Shown here: positions 18,722-27,930 of the stretch, piece by piece
Numbering within the stretch: position 1 is the stretch's first letter
Layout of the letters: each line of letters begins with the position of its first letter
From: an uncultured Prevotella sp.
GTDB lineage: Bacteria; Bacteroidota; Bacteroidia; Bacteroidales; Bacteroidaceae
Direction: 5' to 3'
DNA: 33,812 bases
Assembly (NCBI GenBank): GCA_900319715.1
Contig: ONPM01000042.1
Location: forward strand, 1 to 33,812
The notes under the pieces: generated by a model
Told to the model about the DNA's origin: nothing
What the model saw: only the letters and a program-made list of their open reading frames with translations
Database searches by the model: none
Made by a program: the position numbers and the translations under genes

Positions 18722-19360
18722 ATGAAGAAGCAACCCGCTGACAGTCGCGTGACGCTCTACCCTGACGGAAAATACCGATGGGTCTATGAGGTGCCGATGC
18801 TGAAGAATCCCAGCATCTTGGTGGATGTATATAAGGTGCTGGGCATCAGTTTCGGCCTCGTGTGGCTGTTCAATGTGCTGCTCATCGGCTGTGAGGAGGG
18901 CCTGTCGCTGAGTTCCCTATGGGGTTTCTCCTCCGGCTTCCTGATACTGATGGCTGTCTTCGCGGTCATCGGCTATGTGGCCTACGTCATCGTGGCCTGG
19001 ACCTACGGCTGGAAATACGTGGTGCTGTTCGAGATGGACGAGAAGGAGGTGAAGCACCAGCAGATGAGCCGTCAGGTGAAGAAGGCCAAGGTGCTTGGTG
19101 CGCTGACGGCGCTGGCTGGAGCAGCAGGAGGACGGCCAGGTGTGGTGGGATCGGGCATCCTCGCCTCGACACGCTTCTCGTCAACCTCAGTCCTGAAGAA
19201 TGTCGCGCGGCTCATCCCCTGCCGGCGCATGAACCTCATCAAGGTGAACCAACTGCTGAACAAGAACCGCATCTATGTGCCTGACGAGGACTTCGATTTC
19301 GTCTACGATTTCCTCTGCCAGCACTGTACGAAGGCTAAGAAGCAACCACTAAGAGACTGA
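18722..19360 (+). CDS. Membrane protein with two transmembrane segments
   Basis: A 212-residue protein of unknown function. After an N-terminal hydrophilic segment (TLYPDGKYRWVYEVPM), two long hydrophobic helices are seen at about residues 37-58 and 66-96 (LVWLFNVLLIGC; FLILMAVFAVIGYVAYVIVAW). A cytosol-like C-terminal domain follows with an Ala/Gly-rich stretch (ALTALAGAAGGRPGVVG) and a basic segment. It ends 3 bp before the convergent transporter gene. Higher GC than the flanking gaps but like other core genes. No named family recognised. Confidence 0.7.
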   Translation: MKKQPADSRVTLYPDGKYRWVYEVPMLKNPSILVDVYKVLGISFGLVWLFNVLLIGCEEGLSLSSLWGFSSGFLILMAVFAVIGYVAYVIVAWTYGWKYVVLFEMDEKEVKHQQMSRQVKKAKVLGALTALAGAAGGRPGVVGSGILASTRFSSTSVLKNVARLIPCRRMNLIKVNQLLNKNRIYVPDEDFDFVYDFLCQHCTKAKKQPLRD

Positions 19361-19363
19361 CTC

Positions 19364-20196
19364 CTACTTACTTCCGATGTAGAGGAAGATCATTCCCAAC
19401 AATACCAGGGCGAGGTCGAAGGCCTTGGCCTTGAGATTCTTTTCGCGGAAGAAGAGGGCTCCGAAGAGGAAACTGACGATGACGCTGCCCCGGCGGATCA
19501 TCGACACGATGGAGATCATGGCATCGGGCAACGAGAGGGAATAGAAATACATGAAGTCGGCCGTGGAAAGAAAAAGACTCACACCAAGGATGGACCACGA
19601 CCAGTGGAAGGGCGTGGTCTGCTCTCGAGCCCTACCCCGCCGCTCTCGACAGGTGCCATCAGATACTTGTCGTAGAGGCCGCTGATAGCACCAAGCACCG
19701 CAGCCCCGACGATCATGTAGATCCAGTGGTCGTGCTTGAAGTCGATACCCTCCTTCTTGCCGCTCCGACTGAGAAGCAAGAACGAGGCAACGGCCAACAG
19801 CACTCCGATCCACTGCCATACATTCAGCCGCTCGCCGAAGAACAGCAGGGCACCCACGAGCACCATCACGGGTCGCGTGGCATTGATTGGCCCAACGATT
19901 GTGAGCGGCAGATGCTTCATGCCGAAGTAACCGAGGATCCAGCTCGACAGTACGATGAGGGCTTTCAACACGATATACTTGTGCATCTCCCACCCTCCAG
20001 AGGCCGTCTGGAAGATGGTGTCTTCGAGCAGGTCGGAGGTGCCGCTGAGGATGATGCACGGCAGGAAGATGAGCGAGGAGAAGAGCGTGTTGAGGAACAA
20101 CACGGGAATGACGGCATTCGACTTGAGAGCCTGCTTCTTAAAGGAGTCGTAGCAGCCTAACATCGCTGCTGACAGGAAAGCGAGAATCAGCCACAT
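19364..20196 (-). pseudogene. EamA/DMT-type transporter, frame-disrupted
   Basis: The N-terminal 190 or so codons (20196 to about 19625) encode several transmembrane helices of a drug/metabolite-transporter (EamA) protein, starting [20 protein letters not shown]. The frame then runs into unrelated sequence (RPRPSTGRGPSLV). The C-terminal helices (TPFHWSWSILGVSLFLS through FREKNLKAKAFDLALV) continue in another frame and stop at 19364. The total span (833 bp) is not a multiple of three and is short for a 10-helix protein, so about 20-35 codons seem deleted near 19620-19640. A CTCTCGA-type 7-bp direct repeat (19621, 19642) lies at the junction. Mutation or assembly error are both possible. Confidence 0.75.
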
Positions 20197-20885
20197 CGGA
20201 GGACAGCCTCCGTACGGCGCTTGCCCTCAATGACCTTACGGAAGTCATCGAGCGAGAGGCGTCCACGTCCGACGTCGATGAGCGTCCCCACCACCGCACG
20301 GACCATGTTACGCAGAAAACGGTTTGCCGTAATCTCGAAATACCAACTCGAGGGCGATGTCTGGTGCCAGCCCGCCGAAGTCACATGACAGAGCGTGGTC
20401 TTCACGTCGGCATGGGCCTTGCAAAAGGCGCCAAAGTCGTCGTAACTGAGCAACAGCGTGGCAGCCTCATTCATCTTTGCGAAATCCAACAGGTAGTGCA
20501 GTTCGCATGAATAAGCCCTGCGGAAGGGATCTTTCACGGTATGTATATAATAAAGGTACGTGCGCGAGGTGGCCGAGAATCTGGCATGGAGATCGTCGCT
20601 CACCTGACGCACCTCCTGAATGGCAATGTCCTGCGGTAAGAGCCGGTTCAATTTGTAGGCGAGATCAGCAGCATCCATCGGCAGAGACTCCACATCGAAG
20701 TGGGCTACCATCATACGGGCATGGACACCGGCATCGGTACGGCCAGCACCCGTCACGGGAATATCCTGTCGCAGAATCGTGGAGAGTCCCCACTCCAACT
20801 TCTCCTGCACGGAACAGCCGTTGGGCTGTATCTGCCATCCGTGATAGCGAGTGCCGTCATAACTGAGGGTGATGAAGAATCTCAT
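20187..20885 (-). CDS. truA: tRNA pseudouridine(38-40) synthase TruA, C-terminus short
   Basis: A 232-residue TruA, which converts U38-U40 of the tRNA anticodon arm to pseudouridine. Seen: [19 protein letters not shown] at the N-terminus and the catalytic motif [11 protein letters not shown] (about residues 46-56, nucleophile Asp51); also [13 protein letters not shown] and [19 protein letters not shown]. Family members usually end with a conserved segment of the type AGxSAPAxGLFLxxVxYP after the Lys-rich helix; here the sequence instead stops at [10 protein letters not shown], about 15-20 residues short, overlapping the start of the transporter gene by 10 bp. It overlaps the GH25 gene by 4 bp. 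Activity may be impaired. Confidence 0.9.
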   Translation of the reverse strand: MRFFITLSYDGTRYHGWQIQPNGCSVQEKLEWGLSTILRQDIPVTGAGRTDAGVHARMMVAHFDVESLPMDAADLAYKLNRLLPQDIAIQEVRQVSDDLHARFSATSRTYLYYIHTVKDPFRRAYSCELHYLLDFAKMNEAATLLLSYDDFGAFCKAHADVKTTLCHVTSAGWHQTSPSSWYFEITANRFLRNMVRAVVGTLIDVGRGRLSLDDFRKVIEGKRRTEAVLRCG

Positions 20886-21778
20886 TCGCTGTATGCCTTT
20901 TCACCAATGTTCTCCTGAGAGCCGATGGTCATCTGACGCAGGTCGTAATACGAACCGTTGTAGATGTTGAAGTCCACGTTGCCCTTGATGCCTGGCAGAC
21001 GGCCTGCATCAGTGTGCTGCCAGAACTTCCAACTGCCCTTGTACTGGAGTGAGTCCACATAATAGTGGGCAATCCAATAGGGATACTGGTCGAAGATGGT
21101 ATCGTTGAGGTAGCGCATCTTGAATTTGAAATAGGTATAGATGATAGGCTTCACCCGATAGTGCTTCTCCACCATCTCCAGCCACTGCAGCACGGAGTTC
21201 TTGAACTCCTCGTCAGTCTGCTCTTTCGGTTTATGCTCCACGTCAAGCACAGGCGGCAGGTCACCGTTCTCCAGTTTGACGGTGCTGATAAAGTGCCAGG
21301 CCTGTTGCTCAGCGGGTGTGTGGACACTATAGAAATGGTAGGCACCGCGGGTAAAACCATTCTCACGGGCCTGATAGAAGTTGTCGCGGAAGTTCTCGTC
21401 TGTCTGAGTGGCACCCTCTGTGGCCTTGATCATCACAAAGCGGATGGGACACTTGTTGATGGAGCCGTTGTCCTTCAACTCTCCCCAGTCGATACGTCCC
21501 TGATGGTGGGAGATGTCGATACCGTGAATCTCGTAGCCCTCAGGATAGTTGACCGTGCCATAGAGTGCCCGCCAACGGAAGCCGAAGGGCCCGACGAAGA
21601 AATAATAGAAAAACCAGATGTAGACCAATACGATAGCCCCGCCACCAATCCACCATCCCCAGGAAGGAACCCTCTGGAGAAGACGAATCACGACACCAGG
21701 GCGCTTACGATGCCCTGGGCCGTGATAGGTATGGGTGGTGCCGACACCTTTGCGCCGGACTACACGCTTTTTCGACAT
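20882..21778 (-). CDS. GH25 family muramidase with N-terminal membrane anchor
   Basis: A 298-residue protein with a basic cytoplasmic tail (about 1-38), one membrane helix (about 42-62) and a periplasmic GH25 lysozyme domain (about 82-285). GH25 enzymes cleave the MurNAc-GlcNAc bond of peptidoglycan. Seen: [13 protein letters not shown] at about residue 86 (catalytic Asp in GIDIS), [23 protein letters not shown], and PPVLDVEHK with the DxE acid pair. The start codon immediately follows the pfp stop (TAA-ATG), and the end overlaps truA by 4 bp, so translational coupling in a pfp-GH25-truA operon is likely. Confidence 0.93.
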   Translation of the reverse strand: MSKKRVVRRKGVGTTHTYHGPGHRKRPGVVIRLLQRVPSWGWWIGGGAIVLVYIWFFYYFFVGPFGFRWRALYGTVNYPEGYEIHGIDISHHQGRIDWGELKDNGSINKCPIRFVMIKATEGATQTDENFRDNFYQARENGFTRGAYHFYSVHTPAEQQAWHFISTVKLENGDLPPVLDVEHKPKEQTDEEFKNSVLQWLEMVEKHYRVKPIIYTYFKFKMRYLNDTIFDQYPYWIAHYYVDSLQYKGSWKFWQHTDAGRLPGIKGNVDFNIYNGSYYDLRQMTIGSQENIGEKAYSE

Positions 21779-23416
21779 TTACTTTGCCTGCTCAAGAGCC
21801 AGTGTCTTCGTAGGCTGGTCGCAGACCTCTGTGGGTCCCCAGTACTGGATAGGACCAGGATAGACATAAGCCGTCTCACGGGCCCAACGCTCACGCTGGG
21901 CAGCGAAGCACTTGAAGGGAGCACCGTCGAGTTCGACAAGAGCCTTGCGGATCACAGGCTTCATCTCACCGTTACGCTTCTCCATGTTCATCATCATCGT
22001 GATGGGCACACCACCAGCGATCCACTGGTCTGCAGGAGCCGTCGTGTTCTTCACGATAGCCATGTAACCAGTCTTGCCGTTGGCAATCAACTGAGCGGCT
22101 GAAGTACCCAGGGCATAGCAGTAATCGGCATCGAAGTTTGAAGGCGCAGCGCAGCGTCCCTCATAGCCGAAGAAGTGATGCAGAGCAGCAAACTTGCCAA
22201 CGAACTTGCCAGTCTTCTTCATCTTTTCAAGTTTCTGAGCCACCATTGTCGAGAGCAGCTTCTCTGTCTCGATGAGTGACACCTGCACATTGCCGTGAGG
22301 ATCGCGGTCGAGGGCCAACTGACGGGCAACACCCGTAGGCAGGGAGTTGAACACGGCGAGATTAGCCTCTGACAGGTGAGCCTTCACAAAGTCGATAGAC
22401 TCATGACGGTCCAGATTCTTGGCTTCCGGCATAGCGAGCACATCGTTCAGCTGGGCGATGAGTTTCTTGATGGCGGGAATGAACTCGATGACACCCTCGG
22501 GGATAATTACCGTGCCGTAGTTGTTACCATCGGCAGCACGGGCAGCCACAGCTTCAGCAATGTAGTTCACGATATCATCAAGGCTCATCTCCTTGGCCTC
22601 GATCTCCTCAGAGATAAGACAGATGTTCGGCTGAGTCTGCAGGGCACACTCCAGGGCAATGTGAGAGGCCGAACGACCCATCACCTTGATGAAGTGCCAG
22701 TACTTACGGGCTGAGTTACAGTCGCGCTCGATGTTACCAATCAGTTCTGAGTAGGTCTTACAAGCGGTATCGAAACCGAAAGAGGTCTCAATCTGTGAGT
22801 TCTTCAGGTCACCGTCGATAGTCTTCGGACAGCCAATCACCTGTACACCGTAGTTCTTGGCAGCATAGTACTCTGCCAGCACACAGGCATTCGTATTAGA
22901 GTCGTCACCACCAATGATCACAATGGCCTTGATGTCGAGTTCGCGGATAATCTCCAGACCCTTCTCAAATTGATCGACCTTCTCCAGTTTTGTACGACCG
23001 GAACCGATCATATCGAAACCACCAGTATTACGATACTCATCGATGATCTCCTTGGTCAGTTCCATATAGTTATGGTCAACAAGACCACCAGGACCGAGGA
23101 TGAAACCAAAGAGACGGTTCTCAGGATTCAGTTTCTTGATCTGATCGAACAGACCAGTGATGACATTATGGCCGCCAGGAGCCTGACCACCAGAGAGGAT
23201 GATACCGACATTCATCTTGGTGTTGTTGGCCTCGGTAGCGGGCTCGAACTCCACGATGGGCATGCCATAAGTGTTGGGGAACAACTTCTTGATTTCTTCC
23301 TGGTCGCCGACACTCTGAGTGGGCTGACCCTCCTTGATCTTTACAGCACCCTGCAGAGCCTTCGGCAATTTCGGCTGATAGGCGGCTCTTGCAATCTGTA
23401 ATGCACTTTTTTCCAT
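21779..23416 (-). CDS. pfp: Diphosphate-fructose-6-phosphate 1-phosphotransferase
   Basis: A 545-residue PPi-dependent phosphofructokinase of the long type. It phosphorylates fructose-6-phosphate using pyrophosphate, reversibly, in glycolysis and gluconeogenesis. Seen: [18 protein letters not shown] (about residues 74-91), [16 protein letters not shown] (the GGDD form marks PPi use instead of the GGDG of ATP enzymes), [11 protein letters not shown] (catalytic Asp region; Lys after GDL typical of PPi enzymes), [15 protein letters not shown] and [14 protein letters not shown]. First gene of the operon with the GH25 gene and truA. Confidence 0.96.
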   Translation of the reverse strand: MEKSALQIARAAYQPKLPKALQGAVKIKEGQPTQSVGDQEEIKKLFPNTYGMPIVEFEPATEANNTKMNVGIILSGGQAPGGHNVITGLFDQIKKLNPENRLFGFILGPGGLVDHNYMELTKEIIDEYRNTGGFDMIGSGRTKLEKVDQFEKGLEIIRELDIKAIVIIGGDDSNTNACVLAEYYAAKNYGVQVIGCPKTIDGDLKNSQIETSFGFDTACKTYSELIGNIERDCNSARKYWHFIKVMGRSASHIALECALQTQPNICLISEEIEAKEMSLDDIVNYIAEAVAARAADGNNYGTVIIPEGVIEFIPAIKKLIAQLNDVLAMPEAKNLDRHESIDFVKAHLSEANLAVFNSLPTGVARQLALDRDPHGNVQVSLIETEKLLSTMVAQKLEKMKKTGKFVGKFAALHHFFGYEGRCAAPSNFDADYCYALGTSAAQLIANGKTGYMAIVKNTTAPADQWIAGGVPITMMMNMEKRNGEMKPVIRKALVELDGAPFKCFAAQRERWARETAYVYPGPIQYWGPTEVCDQPTKTLALEQAK

Positions 23417-23462
23417 AATCTGATAAATGTTTATTTTGAAGTGAATAATTCTTTTCGACGTG

Positions 23463-23470
23463 CAAAATTA
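23463..23470 (-). promoter_or_regulatory. -7 promoter box of pfp
   Basis: TAATTTTG on the minus strand, 46 bp before the pfp ATG at 23416. Confidence 0.6.
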
Positions 23471-23543
23471 GTTGATTTTTGTTAGAAATACGAAAGAAAA
23501 CAACCTAAATTCGACATTTTAATATTTTTTTGGTCATAAAGGC

Positions 23544-23573
23544 TTTGTATCTCGGAAATTTTGCTTATCTTTG
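23544..23573 (+). promoter_or_regulatory. Promoter of the plus-strand operon 23618-30676
   Basis: TTTG (23544-23547), 18-bp spacer, TATCTTTG (23566-23573). The first gene begins 44 bp downstream. Confidence 0.7.
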
Positions 23574-23603
23574 TTCAGTCAAATTAGCAAATAACACTAT
23601 TTT

Positions 23604-23609
23604 AGGAGG
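23604..23609 (+). promoter_or_regulatory. Strong Shine-Dalgarno sequence AGGAGG
   Basis: A perfect AGGAGG, 8 nt before the ATG at 23618. This is unusual in Bacteroidetes, where most genes here have A-rich leaders instead. Confidence 0.8.
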
Positions 23610-23617
23610 AAAAGAAC

Positions 23618-23884
23618 ATGGCAACAAAAAGAAGACTAAAGAAGAAAATCAACCTGATTTGTGAGGCATTATTTGCAGAGTGTGTAGCCGCTTCACTGTA
23701 CGGTCCAGAGTCCAATAGAGACAATCTGAATGCACATGCATTCTCCATCGTCAAGTTGCAGGACAATGCCATCAGGAGAGTGTCTCACCCAGAACCTGGC
23801 ATCCCGGCCAAGAAATATTATCAGGACTTGCGCGAGCAGTTCAGTGCCCAGGCCAGTGATATCTTGGATCAGTTAAACGCATAA
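23618..23884 (+). CDS. Small conserved-looking protein of unknown function
   Basis: An 88-residue soluble protein with a basic N-terminus (MATKRRLKKKINLICEALF), one Cys-containing helix, and a helical C-terminus (YYQDLREQFSAQASDILDQL). No motif I can assign. A consensus promoter and a rare perfect SD sequence support a real, well-translated gene. It leads a same-strand run with the acyltransferase 9 bp downstream. Confidence 0.75.
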   Translation: MATKRRLKKKINLICEALFAECVAASLYGPESNRDNLNAHAFSIVKLQDNAIRRVSHPEPGIPAKKYYQDLREQFSAQASDILDQLNA

Positions 23885-23893
23885 CATTTAATC

Positions 23894-24451
23894 ATGTGGA
23901 AGTCATTTTGTAATTGGCTGTTATACAAACGAATGGGATGGACGACTGAAGTAACAGAAGACCATCCCGACAAGTACATTATCTGCCTGGCACCACATAC
24001 CAGCAACTGGGATTTCATCCTCGGACAGTTGTATGTGGGTGCTGAAGGTATCCAGAGTAATTTCCTGATGAAGAAAGAGTGGTTCTTCTGGCCCCTCGGC
24101 CCCATCTTTCGTCACTTGGGCGGCATCCCAGTGTTCAGGCAGAAGAAGTCGAGCATGACAGACGCGATGGCTGAAACAGCCAAGGCGGCACAGTCATTCC
24201 ACCTCTGCATCACACCAGAAGGAACCCGTTCCAAGACGGCCGAGTGGAAGAAAGGCTTCTATTTCATCGCCCTGAAGGCCGGACTTCCCATCCTGCTCTA
24301 TGGCATCGACTATCAGCAGAAGCGCATTCAGTGTACCAAAACCATCATCCCCTCCGGCGACCTGGACCGCGACATGAGAGAAATCAAACTCTATTATAAG
24401 GACTTCAAAGGCAAGAAGCCCGAGAATTTTACCATTGGAGAACTCGTATGA
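23894..24451 (+). CDS. Lysophospholipid acyltransferase family protein
   Basis: A 185-residue PlsC-like acyltransferase. The HX4D motif is APHTSNWD (His35, Asp40). The glycerophosphate-binding motif is PEGTRSKTAEWKKGFYFIAL (about residues 99-118), followed by PILLYGIDY. Such enzymes move acyl groups onto lysophospholipids or other lipids at the inner membrane; this short form lacks an obvious membrane anchor apart from the N-terminal helix. It overlaps the following cell-envelope gene by 4 bp (ATGA), suggesting coupled translation and an envelope-related role. Confidence 0.88.
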   Translation: MWKSFCNWLLYKRMGWTTEVTEDHPDKYIICLAPHTSNWDFILGQLYVGAEGIQSNFLMKKEWFFWPLGPIFRHLGGIPVFRQKKSSMTDAMAETAKAAQSFHLCITPEGTRSKTAEWKKGFYFIALKAGLPILLYGIDYQQKRIQCTKTIIPSGDLDRDMREIKLYYKDFKGKKPENFTIGELV

Positions 24452-27348
24452 AAAGACTTAGCACCTTATTCCTTTTAGCCTTACTGATACTCCCTGTCAA
24501 CGCACAACAGGACATCAAGAAGCAACTAGACAATTATTTCAAAGGATACCGTCCCTTCGGCCAACTCGTCAGGTCGGCATCTCGCCTGCAGAGTTTCACT
24601 GTCAACGACACCACAAGGACCATCGAGGTCTGCGCCGACTCTCACTTCGGCGAACAACTCTTCACACCTAAGTCGGCAGAGGATGTTTACGATGCTGTCA
24701 GGAAGATTGTCCACCCTGCCTACAAGCACTATGACCTCGTGGTCAAGACTGGAGGCTGGGACATCCGCCAACTTGTGCCGACCCGTTTGCAGAAAGATAC
24801 GGACCCCAACCGTCTATGGGGTGACATCGACTACACTGGCCGTCCGTGGGTGAGCAATGCCTCCCTACCCTATAAGGTTACGCGTGGTCTGCAGAACCGG
24901 CACCTCTCTGTCTGGGCCAGCCACGGGCGCTATTATAATCTGAAGGATCATATGTGGCGCTGGCAGCGTCCTGCCCTCTTCGGCACCCGTGAGGATCTGT
25001 TCACACAGACCATCGTCACCCCCTACCTCATCCCGATGTTGGAGAAAGCAGGCGCCATCGTGTTCACCCCCCGTGAACGTGACTGGCAGGATCATGAGGC
25101 CGTTATCGACAACGACACAAAGAAGGCCGCCGACGGTTCGCGCTATAAAGAGAGTAAAGGTGTCTTCGACTGGCATCCCACCAATATCCTAGGTTTTGCC
25201 TTCCACGAAGGCGGCTATGAGGAAGAAGAGAATCCCTTTGTGGCTGGCACGGCCAGGCAGACAAGCACCGTCAACGATGCCAGTTTGAAGAGTACCATCA
25301 CCTGGTATCCCACCATCCCGGAACCAGGTCGTTATGCTGTCTACGTGAGTTATCAGACTGTAGAAGGCAGCATCGACGATGCCCACTACACGGTGTGGCA
25401 TCAGGGCATCCCTACAGAGTTCCGCGTCAACCAGCAGATGGGTGGTTCCACATGGGTCTATCTTGGCACTTTCTATTTCGACGAGGGCAACAACGAACGT
25501 AACTGTGTGGTCATCGACAATCTCAGCGACCGTGATGGCATCGTCACTGCCGACGGTGTGCGCTTTGGTGGAGGCATGGGAAACATAGCCCGCGAGGGAG
25601 AAGTCAGCCTCCTGCCTCGTTGCTTTGAAGGCTCACGCTACTATGCCCAGTGGGCTGGCATGCCCTACTCTGTCTATAGCACAAAGGACGGACAGGATGA
25701 CTACGGCGACGATATCAACGCCCGTTCATGCATGACCAACGAACTCGCCGGAGGCTCTTGCTATATGCCAGATACGACAGGCCGCAATGTTCCCATTGAA
25801 CTCACTCTGGCCGTACATAGCGACGCCGGCTATACGGCTGACGGCAAGACACACACAGGAACCCTTGCCGTCTGCACCACCTTTATGAACGACAGTATCC
25901 TCAGCACAGGGCGCAGTCGTCTGGCCTCACGTGACCTCGCTGACGAGTTGCTTACTATCATCCCCAACGAGATGCAAGCCATCTACCACGAGTGGCAGCG
26001 CCGCGAACTCTTCGACCGCAACTACTCTGAGAGCCGCGTGCCGAAGGTGCCCAGCGCCATCATCGAGACGATGTCGCACCAGAACTTCGCCGATATGCGT
26101 TTCGGTCAGGATCCCAACTTCCGCTTCAATCTCGCACGCAGCATCTACAAGACCCTGCTGCGCTATATCAGCCGTATGCACCATGTGCCCTTTATCGTCT
26201 CACCCCTCACACCCGACCACGTGTATGTCGTCCTCACCAACAAGGGCGAGGCAGAAATTCACTGGACGGCTGTAGACGACCCGCTCGAGCCGACTGCCAA
26301 GCCATCGGGATACATCGTATATACAGCCACTGGCAGAAGTGGCTTCGACAATGGGCAATACATCAAAGGACGGGGTCACAACAGCGTGAAGATTCCCATC
26401 GTGGCTGGACGGCAGTACTCATTCCAGATAACAGCAGTCAACGAGGGTGGAGAGAGTTTCCCCAGCGAGGTGGTATCCTGTTACTATACTCCGGAGGCCG
26501 AGAAAACCGTGCTCATCGTCAACGGTTTCCACCGTCTCTCCTCTCCTGCCGTCCGTGACAATACGGTAGAACAAGGCTTCGACCTCGAACAAGATGCCGG
26601 TGTATCATATGGACGCACGGCAGGATGGTTGGGTTATCAGACCTGCTTCAATAAAGCCACGATGGGCAGGGAGACCACCGACGGCTTGGGCTTTACTGAC
26701 GAGTCACTCGCCGGACAGTTCATCGCTGGCAACGACTTCAATTACATCCGTACCCATGCTGACGCCATCTCCAACACCCAGCGTTATAATATCGTCAGTT
26801 GCTCGTCCGAGGCCTTAGAGACCAATGAAGTCATCCCCCTGAAATACGACATGGTAGACCTGATTCTCGGACTTGAGAAGAACGATGGTCATTCGTTGCG
26901 CCCCTATCAGGCTCTGTCGCCGATGATGCGCCAGCACCTGCAGTTGTTCACCTCACGTGGCGGTGCACTGCTCGTCAGCGGTTCATACATCGGGGCTGAC
27001 ATGCGGATGCCGTCCGACAGGCGCTATCTGGAAGAAGTGCTCAAATGCAACTATCGGGGCACCAATGCCGACTCACTACTCCGTAATACCATCAGTGGTC
27101 TGGGCACCACCTTCGCATTCTACCGTCAGTTGAACGAACGCCATTATGCCGCCACCCACCCGGATGTGCTCGAACCTGTGTCACCAGCCTTCTGCGCCAT
27201 GCGCTATGCCGACCAGCAGAGTGCCTGTGTTGCCTACAACGGCACCGATTACAAGGCCATGACCATCGGATTCCCCTTCGAGTGCATTAAGGAGGAGTAT
27301 GTGCGTTTTGCCCTGATGCGAGGCATCTTGAAATTCCTATTAGATTAA
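24448..27348 (+). CDS. Secreted amidase-like protein with golvesin-type and FN3 domains
   Basis: A 966-residue exported protein (signal peptide 1-20, LPVNAQQ), of the type often labelled xanthan lyase in Bacteroidales. Residues in amidase_3-like positions are spread around an inserted domain: His159 in VWASHG, Glu near 210-218, His457 in AVHSDAGY and Glu540 in AIIETMSHQ. This suggests a zinc N-acetylmuramoyl-L-alanine amidase-type fold. The insert at about 265-378 is a golvesin C-terminal-like domain (YAVYVSYQTVEG, GGSTWVYLGTFYFDEG, TADGVRFGGG). An FN3-like domain follows (about 575-680), then a Rossmann-like C-terminal region (about 685-966). A peptidoglycan substrate is inferred; the xanthan lyase name is poorly supported by sequence. 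Confidence 0.8.
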   Translation: MKRLSTLFLLALLILPVNAQQDIKKQLDNYFKGYRPFGQLVRSASRLQSFTVNDTTRTIEVCADSHFGEQLFTPKSAEDVYDAVRKIVHPAYKHYDLVVKTGGWDIRQLVPTRLQKDTDPNRLWGDIDYTGRPWVSNASLPYKVTRGLQNRHLSVWASHGRYYNLKDHMWRWQRPALFGTREDLFTQTIVTPYLIPMLEKAGAIVFTPRERDWQDHEAVIDNDTKKAADGSRYKESKGVFDWHPTNILGFAFHEGGYEEEENPFVAGTARQTSTVNDASLKSTITWYPTIPEPGRYAVYVSYQTVEGSIDDAHYTVWHQGIPTEFRVNQQMGGSTWVYLGTFYFDEGNNERNCVVIDNLSDRDGIVTADGVRFGGGMGNIAREGEVSLLPRCFEGSRYYAQWAGMPYSVYSTKDGQDDYGDDINARSCMTNELAGGSCYMPDTTGRNVPIELTLAVHSDAGYTADGKTHTGTLAVCTTFMNDSILSTGRSRLASRDLADELLTIIPNEMQAIYHEWQRRELFDRNYSESRVPKVPSAIIETMSHQNFADMRFGQDPNFRFNLARSIYKTLLRYISRMHHVPFIVSPLTPDHVYVVLTNKGEAEIHWTAVDDPLEPTAKPSGYIVYTATGRSGFDNGQYIKGRGHNSVKIPIVAGRQYSFQITAVNEGGESFPSEVVSCYYTPEAEKTVLIVNGFHRLSSPAVRDNTVEQGFDLEQDAGVSYGRTAGWLGYQTCFNKATMGRETTDGLGFTDESLAGQFIAGNDFNYIRTHADAISNTQRYNIVSCSSEALETNEVIPLKYDMVDLILGLEKNDGHSLRPYQALSPMMRQHLQLFTSRGGALLVSGSYIGADMRMPSDRRYLEEVLKCNYRGTNADSLLRNTISGLGTTFAFYRQLNERHYAATHPDVLEPVSPAFCAMRYADQQSACVAYNGTDYKAMTIGFPFECIKEEYVRFALMRGILKFLLD

Positions 27349-27371
27349 TCATAACTAAAAAAACTTACAAC

Positions 27372-27716
27372 ATGAAGATTCAGACCAATCCCTCCGGCAC
27401 ACGAAGCATCGAGATCCTGGACACACATCTCCAGACTATTGAGAAGTACCAGTTGTTGCGTGACCTCATCGACTCCAACGGCTATGTAGACGAACAGGTA
27501 TTAGAAAAACTGAAGTTGAACGTCCGCGCCCTCCTGGAGGCTCAGGCAGGACTCGACAAGGATCTGCTCGACCTCTGCCTCGACGTCATCTATCATCCCA
27601 ACATGAAGGCTTTCGGCCTCCAGCAACTCGTATTGCTCTACATCAATTGGAAAGATAAAGGCAACGAAAACCTTGGTTCCACAACTCGCGCATTCCAGGG
27701 AACACCGTTCAATTAA
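27372..27716 (+). CDS. Small helical protein of unknown function
   Basis: A 114-residue soluble protein (MKIQTNPSGTRSIEILDTHL) with predicted helices across residues 18-95 and no signal peptide. No catalytic motif seen. It follows the amidase-like gene by 23 bp. Its TAA stop is directly abutted by TTTGAGG-type heptamer repeats. Function not recognised. Confidence 0.7.
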   Translation: MKIQTNPSGTRSIEILDTHLQTIEKYQLLRDLIDSNGYVDEQVLEKLKLNVRALLEAQAGLDKDLLDLCLDVIYHPNMKAFGLQQLVLLYINWKDKGNENLGSTTRAFQGTPFN

Positions 27717-27930
27717 TTTTGAGTTTTGAGGTTTGAGGTTTGAGGTTTGAGATTTGAGTTTTAAGTTTTGAGTTCTGATCTTTATGAATACTTCTAAAGA
27801 CAATAAACCTATGAGAGCGGATGCCGAAGAGACAAACCGCCTCCAAGGTAATCATCATGCTCAAAACTCAAAGCTCAATGCTCAAAACTCAAATCATAAT
27901 GCTCAAAGCTCAAACCTCAAACCTCAAAGC
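27717..27930 (+). repeat. Heptamer-armed element spanning the ygiQ start
   Basis: Left arm 27717-27776: TTTGAGG-type heptamers directly after the stop codon of the 27372 gene. Right arm 27859-27930: CTCAAAC/CTCAAAA-type heptamers, inverted, inside the ygiQ reading frame. The right arm is preceded by GTAATCATC (27848-27856), the same border as in copy 2 (GTAATCATCT at 12385-12394). The core of about 80 bp contains the ygiQ ATG. It appears to be a variant of the same element family with a different heptamer. Confidence 0.7.

Noticed and set aside
21065-22102. 345-codon open frame antisense to the GH25 and pfp genes
   Set aside because: It spans two well-supported genes on the other strand and its translation has no family features.
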